Assembly (NCBI RefSeq): GCF_947495325.1
Contig: NZ_CANLYK010000001.1
Coordinates: 310,001 to 374,000 of the forward strand
DNA: 64,000 nucleotides
Direction of reading: 5' to 3'
From: an uncultured Allomuricauda sp.
GTDB taxonomy: Bacteria > Bacteroidota > Bacteroidia > Flavobacteriales > Flavobacteriaceae
A program made the position numbers and the translations under genes. The notes under the pieces are model-generated. The model saw only the letters and a program-made list of their open reading frames with translations. It made no database searches and was not told where the DNA came from. Shown piece after piece: positions 1 through 7,306 of the stretch (its first letter is position 1; each line of letters opens with the position of its first letter).

Positions 1-1
1 C

Positions 2-811
2 GAGAAGGAAACCTGGAACATTTCTCCAGAACTGTTAGAAAAAGCAATAATAGACAGGATAAACCTTGGAAAGAAACCTAAGGTGATAATTGCTGTTCAT
101 TTATATGGAATGCCCTACAAAGTGGATGATATTATTAATATATCTCGAAAGTATGACATTCCCGTGATTGAGGATAGTGCAGAGGCATTGGGCAGTGTTT
201 ATAATGGGGTTAGGTGTGGAAGTTTTGGGGATATTGCCATTTTATCTTTTAATGGAAATAAAATTATAACTACTTCAGGAGGCGGGGCATTATTAAGTAA
301 AGACAAACAAATTACAAATAAAGCAGTTTTTCTAGCCACTCAAGCTAGGGACAACGCTCCTCATTATCAACACTCCCATATTGGTTATAATTATAGGATG
401 AGTAATGTTCTTGCGGGTATAGGAAGAGGCCAGATGGAAGTTTTACCAGAAAGAGTGGATGCCAGAAAGAATAATTTTTTGTTTTACAGAGAAAATTTAT
501 CTCAGATTTCTGAGTTAAGCTTTCTTGAAGACCCAAAGGGGAGTTCATCCAATAGGTGGCTTACCTGTGTTTTAACCTCTTCTTTTAAAACTCGTGAGGA
601 GATTAGAATGGCACTTGAAAATGAAAATATAGAATCAAGACCTCTTTGGAAACCAATGCATATGCAACCTGTATTCAAGGAAGCTGCAAGTTATACCAAC
701 GGGGTAAGTGAAGACCTTTTTAATAGAGGGCTGTGTTTGCCCAGTGGTTCAAATTTGAACAAGGAAGACTTGTCCAGAATTTGTAAAATAATAAAAAGTG
801 CATTTAGATGA
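2..811 (+). CDS. DegT/DnrJ/EryC1/StrS sugar aminotransferase (5' partial)
   Basis: This is the C-terminal 269 residues of a PLP-dependent nucleotide-sugar aminotransferase. The frame is open from base 2, so roughly the first 100 residues of a family usually near 370 aa lie outside the window; the GTG at base 83 is internal. The motif IEDSAEALG holds the Asp that contacts the PLP pyridine nitrogen, and SFNGNK followed by a Gly-rich turn holds the PLP lysine (codon at 260-262). Its stop overlaps the start of the next gene (ATGA), and that gene is a PglF/CapD-type 4,6-dehydratase. The pair therefore probably makes a UDP-4-amino-4,6-dideoxy-GlcNAc precursor of the bacillosamine type (PglE-like). 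The exact sugar is inference; the family is secure. Confidence 0.9.
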   Translation, partial: EKETWNISPELLEKAIIDRINLGKKPKVIIAVHLYGMPYKVDDIINISRKYDIPVIEDSAEALGSVYNGVRCGSFGDIAILSFNGNKIITTSGGGALLSKDKQITNKAVFLATQARDNAPHYQHSHIGYNYRMSNVLAGIGRGQMEVLPERVDARKNNFLFYRENLSQISELSFLEDPKGSSSNRWLTCVLTSSFKTREEIRMALENENIESRPLWKPMHMQPVFKEAASYTNGVSEDLFNRGLCLPSGSNLNKEDLSRICKIIKSAFR

Positions 812-2754
812 TAAAAAAATACATTTTTGATAACGATAGACACTACGCTTCAAAATGGACAGTTCTATTTATTGACCTTTGTATCGTAGCCGTTTCATTT
901 ATCTTGGCATACTTTATACGCTTTAACCTTAGTTTTAACTTTGATGTTCATAGACTATGGACCCAACTGCCTATAGTTGTATTGTTGTTTCTTGCGGCAT
1001 TTCTTGTTTCTGGAAGTTATAAAGGAGTAGTAAGACATACAGGAATTAAGGATGTCTACGCGATTTTTAATGCAATTTGTTTGGCAAGTATTGGTACGAT
1101 AGCTATTATTTTATCAAATAGGTATATGAACCTTGTTGAAGGGTTTACAATACCTTTATCGATTATAATCATTAATAGTTTACTCACCTTTATAACCCTT
1201 ACGGCATCTAGATATGTCTTTAAAATTTGTTTTGAGAGTTTAATAAAGAACAATGAGACCCCCACAAAAAACCTTATAGTTTATGGAGCGGGTGAGTCTG
1301 GAATTATTACATATAACACCTTGACAAACCATTCAAAGATGAAGGTCAAAGTTGTTGGGTTCGTTGATAATAATCTTCAAAAGGTTGGAAAACAAATTAA
1401 TGGTGTAAAAGTCTATAATAAATCTATACTTACTAAAGATTTTATTAGGTTCCATAACGTCTCCGAAGTTGTTTTTTCAATCCAAAATATTCGTCCTAAG
1501 CAGCTAAGGACTTTGGTAAATGAAATTGTTGACTTACCGGTAAAGGTGAAAATTGTTCCTCCTGTTGAAGATTGGATCAATGGAGAATTAAAAGTTTCAC
1601 AAATAAAAAGAGTACAAATTGAAGACTTATTGGACAGACCGCCAATAGAAATAAAAAACAGCAAAGTTGTTAGGGATTTTGAGGACAAAGTAATTATGGT
1701 TACAGGTGGGGCAGGATCCATAGGAAGCGAGCTAGTTCGTCAAATTTGTAAATATAACTACCAATCCCTTATTATAATCGATCAAGCGGAGTCCGCACTT
1801 TATGATCTTCAACAAGAATTAAAACAAGCAGGGTTCCATAACTATATTCCAATTGTTAGTGATATTAGGGACAAAAATAAAATGAGGGCTTTATTTGAGG
1901 AGTATAAGCCTGACAGAATTTTTCATGCCGCTGCATATAAACATGTTCCGCTTATGGAGAGGAACCCATATGAAGCTGTTAAAATTAATGTTGCAGGTAC
2001 AAAAACAATAGTTGACCTTGCTGTTGATTTTAATGTTGAGAAATTTGTTTTTGTTTCTACTGATAAAGCCGTGAACCCTACCAATGTTATGGGGGCAACA
2101 AAGCGTATTGCAGAAATGTATATAGGTTGCAGACAGCAAGATGGTAAAACAAAGTTCGTTACAACACGATTTGGAAATGTACTGGGATCTAATGGATCAG
2201 TTATACCATTATTTAGAAAGCAAATTGAGAAAGGAGGACCTTTAACGGTAACACATAAAGATATTACAAGATATTTCATGACCATCCCAGAGGCTTCTCA
2301 ATTAGTATTAGAGGCTGGAGCCATGGGCAAAGGGGGAGAGATATTTATATTTGATATGGGTGAATCCGTTAAAATTTTAGATTTGGCGAAAAATATGATA
2401 AGACTTTCTGGTCTTCACTATCCGGACGAAATTGATATTAAAATTACGGGACTAAGGCCAGGAGAGAAGTTATATGAAGAACTTTTGGCAAATGGTGAAA
2501 ATACACTGCCTACTTATCATGATAAAATAATGATTAGCAAAGTTAGAGATATAGACTATGCAAAAACAAGAACTATGATAGATGAGCTTTGCATATCAAA
2601 TTTGTTCTTTAAAGGGAATGTTGTACAACTAATGAAAAGTATTGTTCCAGAGTACATCTCAAACAATTCCGATTTTTGTAAATTAGACACCGATACGGAA
2701 CAATCAAAACCTGATAAGGATTCAAAATCAAAAATTCCACAACTCAATAGCTAA
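808..2754 (+). CDS. Membrane nucleoside-diphosphate-sugar 4,6-dehydratase (CapD/PglF/FlaA1 family)
   Basis: This 648-residue inner-membrane enzyme of polysaccharide synthesis has four hydrophobic helices in the first ~150 residues. A first Rossmann-like CoA-binding region follows (YGAGESG near 160), then the catalytic extended-SDR domain starting at VTGGAGSIGSE near residue 297. The active-site segment STDKAVNPTN then MGATK has Met where classical SDRs have Tyr, which is normal for PglF-type UDP-GlcNAc C6-dehydratases. The length fits the long form of the family. It overlaps the upstream aminotransferase by 4 bp and lies 13 bp before the Wza-like gene, so it is part of one exopolysaccharide operon. 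The substrate is most likely UDP-GlcNAc, by family. Confidence 0.93.
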   Translation: MIKKYIFDNDRHYASKWTVLFIDLCIVAVSFILAYFIRFNLSFNFDVHRLWTQLPIVVLLFLAAFLVSGSYKGVVRHTGIKDVYAIFNAICLASIGTIAIILSNRYMNLVEGFTIPLSIIIINSLLTFITLTASRYVFKICFESLIKNNETPTKNLIVYGAGESGIITYNTLTNHSKMKVKVVGFVDNNLQKVGKQINGVKVYNKSILTKDFIRFHNVSEVVFSIQNIRPKQLRTLVNEIVDLPVKVKIVPPVEDWINGELKVSQIKRVQIEDLLDRPPIEIKNSKVVRDFEDKVIMVTGGAGSIGSELVRQICKYNYQSLIIIDQAESALYDLQQELKQAGFHNYIPIVSDIRDKNKMRALFEEYKPDRIFHAAAYKHVPLMERNPYEAVKINVAGTKTIVDLAVDFNVEKFVFVSTDKAVNPTNVMGATKRIAEMYIGCRQQDGKTKFVTTRFGNVLGSNGSVIPLFRKQIEKGGPLTVTHKDITRYFMTIPEASQLVLEAGAMGKGGEIFIFDMGESVKILDLAKNMIRLSGLHYPDEIDIKITGLRPGEKLYEELLANGENTLPTYHDKIMISKVRDIDYAKTRTMIDELCISNLFFKGNVVQLMKSIVPEYISNNSDFCKLDTDTEQSKPDKDSKSKIPQLNS

Positions 2755-2767
2755 ACACAGATATTTT

Positions 2768-3529
2768 ATGAGCTCAAAATTTAAATTGGTGTATTTATCA
2801 TTATTGACACTAATAGTTGTTTCATGTGGATCAAAAAAGGAAGTAGTTTATTTTCAAGATGCAAGCGAGTTTGAGACCCTTGTTGATGACAATTCTTTCA
2901 ACACCAAATTCAAAGTCGATGATTTGGTAAGTATACATGTCTCTACTTTGGACCCTGAGGCTAGTGCTCCATTTAATCTTTTCAGAGGCGCAGAAGAAGG
3001 AGGGATAAGAGCTGAACAGGTTAACTATTTGGTAGATAAGAATGGAGAAATCGATTTTCCAGTGATTGGAAAAATTAAAATTGGAGGTCTTTCTCCTAGT
3101 GAAGCTAGAGATTTGCTTAAGGTTAAACTTACAGATTACCTGAAGGATCCTATTATTAATATGAGAATCCGAAATTTTACGGTTACCATTTTGGGTTCAG
3201 TAAATAGGCCAGGCACCTATCAAGTTAATGGAGAGCAAATAACAATACTGGAAGCATTAGGTCTGGCAGGTGACATTAATATAAAGGGTAGACGTGATAA
3301 TGTTATGGTGATTAGGGACTTTAATGGGACCAAAGTTTATAATCGTGTTGACTTAAATAGAAAAGATGCACTTAAGTCGCCAGTTTATTATCTTACCCAA
3401 AACGATGTTGTGTACGTTGAACCCAATCAATCTGGAAAAACCGCTTCAAATTTAGATCAGAGAGCATCTATAGCGGTTTCAATAATTTCGGTTTTAGTAA
3501 CTTCAACAGTTGTTTTATTGACTAGGTAA
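2768..3529 (+). CDS. Wza-like polysaccharide export lipoprotein
   Basis: This 253-residue outer-membrane auxiliary protein for polysaccharide export has a signal peptide ending in the lipobox VVSC (lipidated Cys20). A Poly_export domain starts around residue 47 (FKVDDLVSIHV), followed by an SLBB domain around 140-215 (ILGSVNRPGTY). The C-terminal hydrophobic stretch (~233-251, ASIAVSIISVLVTSTVV) corresponds to the membrane-spanning helix of Wza-type export pores. The next gene, 34 bp downstream, is the matching Wzc-like co-polymerase/kinase, the usual partner. The protein is shorter than E. coli Wza (~380 aa), as is common in Bacteroidota. Confidence 0.92.
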   Translation: MSSKFKLVYLSLLTLIVVSCGSKKEVVYFQDASEFETLVDDNSFNTKFKVDDLVSIHVSTLDPEASAPFNLFRGAEEGGIRAEQVNYLVDKNGEIDFPVIGKIKIGGLSPSEARDLLKVKLTDYLKDPIINMRIRNFTVTILGSVNRPGTYQVNGEQITILEALGLAGDINIKGRRDNVMVIRDFNGTKVYNRVDLNRKDALKSPVYYLTQNDVVYVEPNQSGKTASNLDQRASIAVSIISVLVTSTVVLLTR

Positions 3530-3563
3530 CTTTTTTCTTTTATTCCTCAAAACTTTATTAGCA

Positions 3564-5933
3564 ATGTCAAGCAACTCTGATTTAAATCTTAAAGCTCTAT
3601 TGGACATATGTCTTAGGAATTGGAAGTGGTTTTTAATTTCAATTATTCTAAGTGTAGCACTATCCATGATATATCTTAGGTATGCAATTCCTCAATACAG
3701 TGCAACTGCAAAAATTCAGATTCTTGAACAATCTAATCAAGCGTCAGAACTAAGTGTTTTGGATGACTTAGATATTTTTTCATCTGGAAAAGCTAAAATT
3801 GAGGATGAGACTGAACTGTTATCAGCAAGAGATAATTTTATTAGCATTGTAAAAAATTTAGATTTAAATATCCAATTTTTTGTATTGGGCAACATAAAAA
3901 ACAAGGAAATTTATCGAAAAGAAAACACTCCTTTTTCAATCAATTTTTTAGCCACTGATTCAATAATTAACACTGCCAAACATACTTTTTTTGTCAAGAT
4001 TCATTCCGATACTTCATTTGGCTATAAGGAAAAAGAAGATGAAGCGGAGAAGAAATATGATTTTGGTGATAAGGTTAAAAGTAAAATAGGAGATATCATA
4101 TTAACACCTAATAAAACACTGTCTGCCAATAAAAACAAGCAATTACAAGTTGTAATTAAGCCAATAGATTTTGTGGCAGATTCCTATAGAAAGAAAACGC
4201 ACATTAATGCAAATGATAAAAAACTTTCGAACATAATAAACATTAACCTAACAGATCCCATAGAACAGCGGGCGATTGATATAATTAATGAGTTGATTGG
4301 TATAAATAACAATAATGCGGTTTCTGATAAAAAAGCTATTGCAGACAGAACAACAAAGTTTATTAATGACCGTATCACTGAAATTTATTCTAATCTATCT
4401 TCAGTTGATGATACTGCAGAAAATTTTAAATCTAGTAGGGGGATTGCCGATTTAGGTACGCAATCAAATGTAAACTTTAATCTCAGCGCATCTAGTGAGC
4501 AAGAATTACAAAACATAAATATTCAGTTGAGTATTGCAAATTCTATGAAGGATTTAATTAATGGCCAGGACGGATATGATATTATTCCTGAAGTTGGCCT
4601 GTCTGATCAAGGCATTTCCAACTCTGCACAACGATATAATGAATTAGTAGCTCAAAGAAAAAGGCTGTTGGAAAGCTCTAATGAAAAAAACCCGGTTATA
4701 GTAAATTTAGATCAGCAATTACAGGGTTTAAAGAGAGGAATGCAGTCGAGTTTGAATAATGTCTCTAATAATCTTAATCTTCAGGTAAATAGTTTGAGCA
4801 AGCAATTATCCCAAATAAATTCTAGAATTTATGCTGCACCAAGTAACGAAAGAGCTTTAAGGGACATTACCAGAAAGCAACAAACCACGGAGTCACTTTA
4901 TTTATACTTACTACAAAAAAGAGAGGAGTCCCAGATTACGTTTGCTTCAGCCTCGCCTAAATCTAAGATAATAGACTCTGCTTATGGATCTAATTTTCCA
5001 GTTTCACCAAAAAAGAGGGCTATTTTTTTAGCGTCGATTATTTTGGGAGTCCTTATTCCCTTTTCAATTATTTATGTGAAAGATTTATTGGATAATAAGG
5101 TGCATAATAAGCTCGGTTTGGAAAAAACAATTTCGAACAAAGCACCTGTTTTGGCAGAATTGCCCAAGATAGGGAAAAAAGACCCTAAACTGATTTCAGG
5201 CGTTGACCGTTCTGTTTTAGGCGAATCTATGCGTATTTTAAGGACAAACTTAGACTATATTCTGAAGAAGAATGTAAAACCGGGTAGGGGAGGTGTAATA
5301 TTGGTGACTTCTAGTGTGCCAGGAGAAGGGAAGACATTTATATCCTCAAATTTAGCTATGGTGTTCGCGAGCACAAAACGTAAAGTACTATTGATAGGTG
5401 CGGATATACGAAACCCAAAGTTGTATGATTTTTATTCAAGTTTAAGCGAAAATGTTGATGGAGTAAATAAAAGAAGGAAGGATTTGACAGGTTTAACGGA
5501 ATATTTACATAATGATAGGGTAGAAATAAAGGATATTATCACTTCTATCCATGTAAATGATAATAATGTAGATGTTATTTTTTCAGGTCAAATACCACCA
5601 AATCCAGCTGAACTTCTAATGAGCACCAGGCTAAAGGAGCTTATAGATCATTGTTCTGGTATTTATGACTGTGTTATTATAGATTCCGCTCCTTTATTAC
5701 CTGTTACGGATACTTTACTTATTAATGAGTATGCGAATCAAACGGTTTATGTCACAAAAGCTGGAGTTACTGAAGAAAAAGTTTTAGAATACCCAATAAG
5801 ATTAAAAGAAGAAAAAAAGCTAAAAAACTTGTCTTTTGTTGTTAACGCTGTCAAGGATGCAAATTTGGGATACGGTGGAAAATATGGCTATGGCTACGGC
5901 AAGAGCGTTAAAAAATGGTGGAGCTTTTCGTGA
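3564..5933 (+). CDS. Wzc-like polysaccharide co-polymerase with tyrosine autokinase domain
   Basis: This 789-residue inner-membrane protein controls polysaccharide chain length and export. A Wzz domain with TM1 (~22-39) is followed by a long periplasmic, coiled-coil-rich part and TM2 (~490-510). The cytoplasmic BY-kinase domain has Walker A SVPGEGKT (Lys590), Walker A' IGADIRNP (Asp614) and Walker B VIIDSAP (Asp707). The C-terminus carries a Tyr cluster in a Gly-rich tail (Tyr770, 774, 776, 778), the expected autophosphorylation sites. Phosphorylation cycling with the PHP-family phosphatase encoded convergently right beside it is the known mode for this family. The stop codon directly abuts that neighbour's stop. 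Confidence 0.94.
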   Translation: MSSNSDLNLKALLDICLRNWKWFLISIILSVALSMIYLRYAIPQYSATAKIQILEQSNQASELSVLDDLDIFSSGKAKIEDETELLSARDNFISIVKNLDLNIQFFVLGNIKNKEIYRKENTPFSINFLATDSIINTAKHTFFVKIHSDTSFGYKEKEDEAEKKYDFGDKVKSKIGDIILTPNKTLSANKNKQLQVVIKPIDFVADSYRKKTHINANDKKLSNIININLTDPIEQRAIDIINELIGINNNNAVSDKKAIADRTTKFINDRITEIYSNLSSVDDTAENFKSSRGIADLGTQSNVNFNLSASSEQELQNINIQLSIANSMKDLINGQDGYDIIPEVGLSDQGISNSAQRYNELVAQRKRLLESSNEKNPVIVNLDQQLQGLKRGMQSSLNNVSNNLNLQVNSLSKQLSQINSRIYAAPSNERALRDITRKQQTTESLYLYLLQKREESQITFASASPKSKIIDSAYGSNFPVSPKKRAIFLASIILGVLIPFSIIYVKDLLDNKVHNKLGLEKTISNKAPVLAELPKIGKKDPKLISGVDRSVLGESMRILRTNLDYILKKNVKPGRGGVILVTSSVPGEGKTFISSNLAMVFASTKRKVLLIGADIRNPKLYDFYSSLSENVDGVNKRRKDLTGLTEYLHNDRVEIKDIITSIHVNDNNVDVIFSGQIPPNPAELLMSTRLKELIDHCSGIYDCVIIDSAPLLPVTDTLLINEYANQTVYVTKAGVTEEKVLEYPIRLKEEKKLKNLSFVVNAVKDANLGYGGKYGYGYGKSVKKWWSFS

Positions 5934-6674
5934 TTAATAAAAAGTCTTAATTGTGTTTTCTATTATGGGAAGGATTAGATTCAGTACTTTGGTAGGAATT
6001 TTAATTTCCTTAAGTGCACTTAGTTGCCTTCTATTATGAACATCTGAGGCAACAAAATCTATTAGTCCGTCTTTAAGAAGTTTTCTCGTTACTTTTTGTA
6101 TTTCAATTCCGTAGTATCCAGAGAGTGAAAGAAAATTTAGTTGAAAAAGAATTCCACTTGATTTAAGGTCCTTGTAGATACCGTATTTTTTATGATAATA
6201 AACATATCTTTCCGGATGGGCCAAAATGGAAAAGTAGTTATGTTGTGTAATTTTTGCAATCGAATATTCAAAATTGAAAGATGGTTGCAAGTAGGACATT
6301 TCTATCAGAAGGGAATTTTTTCTTAATGGTAATACTTGCCTGCTTTCAAGATTATTTTCAAACCCATCATCTATCATATGTTCCGCAGCATAATCAATAC
6401 GGATATTGTTCATATTATTGGCAGATAGTTCTTTCTCGAGCAAATCAAAGGAACTTTTTACAGTAGCAGATGTATTAGGATAATAATGGTTCATTATATG
6501 TGGGGTGCAGATAAAATTGGTAACCCCAAACTGGGAAAACCCCTTGATTATCTCAATGGATTCTTCAACGTTTTTGGCACCGTCATCAATTCCAGGTAAA
6601 ATATGGTTGTGTATATCAACAAGACCATGTAAGTAATCAACCAGATATCTTTTCCTTTCAAAAAAACTGAACAT
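5934..6674 (-). CDS. PHP-family protein-tyrosine phosphatase (YwqE/CpsB-like)
   Basis: This 246-residue metal-dependent phosphatase is expected to dephosphorylate the Wzc-type kinase tail. The PHP signature DIHNHILPGIDDG lies near the N-terminus. ILAHPERY and the late DVHN supply further metal-binding residues typical of CpsB/YwqE. The chosen ATG at 6674 gives the family-like start MFSFF; an upstream in-frame ATG at 6692 would add MLLIFT. It is transcribed towards the kinase gene, and the two stop codons are adjacent with no intervening base, so the two transcripts probably overlap at their 3' ends. Confidence 0.9.
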   Translation of the reverse strand: MFSFFERKRYLVDYLHGLVDIHNHILPGIDDGAKNVEESIEIIKGFSQFGVTNFICTPHIMNHYYPNTSATVKSSFDLLEKELSANNMNNIRIDYAAEHMIDDGFENNLESRQVLPLRKNSLLIEMSYLQPSFNFEYSIAKITQHNYFSILAHPERYVYYHKKYGIYKDLKSSGILFQLNFLSLSGYYGIEIQKVTRKLLKDGLIDFVASDVHNRRQLSALKEIKIPTKVLNLILPIIENTIKTFY

Positions 6675-6760
6675 AGTAAAAATTAGGAGCATAAAGATAC
6701 ATTATAAGAAATCCATATACCTGATTGCTTTTTTAATTACTGTTACTTTCTTTTAAATAA

Positions 6761-6827
6761 TAAAAGACATTCTTATCCTTATTCTGACAATTATCATATT
6801 TTCTGCATAACCCCTGAATTACTTTTG
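6761..6827 (+). promoter_or_regulatory. Promoter module A of the copper/nos locus
   Basis: A 47-bp block (6761-6807) matches 10803-10849 at 41 of 47 positions by direct reading, and the match continues as a fixed layout. The element AAAAGACATTCTTATCCTT is followed by the palindrome TGACAATTATCA (6785-6796) and the Bacteroidetes -7 box TACTTTTG (6820-6827). The palindrome start is 35 bp from the -7 box in both copies. If transcription starts about 5-6 bases after the -7 box, the palindrome is centred near -41.5, the class II position for CRP/FNR-type activators. The regulator itself is not identified in this window. Confidence 0.65.
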
Positions 6828-6831
6828 GATT

Positions 6832-7209
6832 GTGAAAAAAATCGCAATCATAGTATTCTCACTATCTATTTTGGCTAAACCATTGTATCCTATTGGTGAG
6901 TACATTATGAATTATGATTATATCGTGAACAACCTATGCGAGAATAAAAACAAACCAGCATTAAATTGCGATGGAAAATGCTACCTCTCCAAACTATTGG
7001 CACAAGAGTCTAAGCAAAGTGAAGAAAATCCGTTCGGAGAAAAACAATCCCAAACCGAAGTGCCACATATTTTCTTTTATAAATTACCTTCTCAAATTTA
7101 TTTTGATGGAAATTTGTTACAAGCTTCAAAAGATAATTTCAAAATTGTTTCCTTATTGAGTTCAACTCCATTTATTTCAGAGATTTCCGAACCGCCTGAA
7201 GTATCCTAA
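6832..7209 (+). CDS. Small exported Cys-motif protein of the copper/nos locus
   Basis: This 125-residue protein starts with GTG and has one N-terminal hydrophobic segment (KKIAIIVFSLSILA). The motif LCENKNKPALNCDGKCYL follows, with three Cys that could bind metal. I know similar short proteins (C-x-N-K..P...C-x-G-K-C-x-L) from Bacteroidota metal loci but have no assigned function for them. It directly precedes the copper-type TonB receptor and lies just behind the nos-type promoter module, so a role in copper handling is inferred. The -7 box ends four bases before the GTG and no other in-frame start lies upstream before a stop, so the mRNA may be leaderless. The C-terminal half is hydrophilic and unassigned. 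Confidence 0.75.
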   Translation: MKKIAIIVFSLSILAKPLYPIGEYIMNYDYIVNNLCENKNKPALNCDGKCYLSKLLAQESKQSEENPFGEKQSQTEVPHIFFYKLPSQIYFDGNLLQASKDNFKIVSLLSSTPFISEISEPPEVS

Positions 7210-7220
7210 TCCCGTTTTTT

Positions 7221-7271
7221 GTACTTGCTTTTTTTATTCGGATGATTTTCTCATCCAAAGAAAGCATGTAC
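7221..7271 (+). other. Intercistronic stem-loop before the TonB receptor gene
   Basis: The outer arms GTACTTGCTTT (7221-7231) and AAAGCATGTAC (7261-7271) pair with one mismatch. The inner arms GGATGA (7240-7245) and TCATCC (7251-7256) pair perfectly around a 5-base loop. There is no strong T-run after it, so it looks more like an mRNA processing or stability element than a terminator. The function is inferred only from the fold. Confidence 0.5.
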
Positions 7272-7306
7272 CCTTCATCTTTTGAATTAGTTAAAAATGC
7301 AATCTT

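Noticed and set aside
1891-2285. Antisense frames inside the PglF/CapD-type gene
   Set aside because: The opposite strand encodes a complete conserved SDR domain; no start signals or motifs support these frames.
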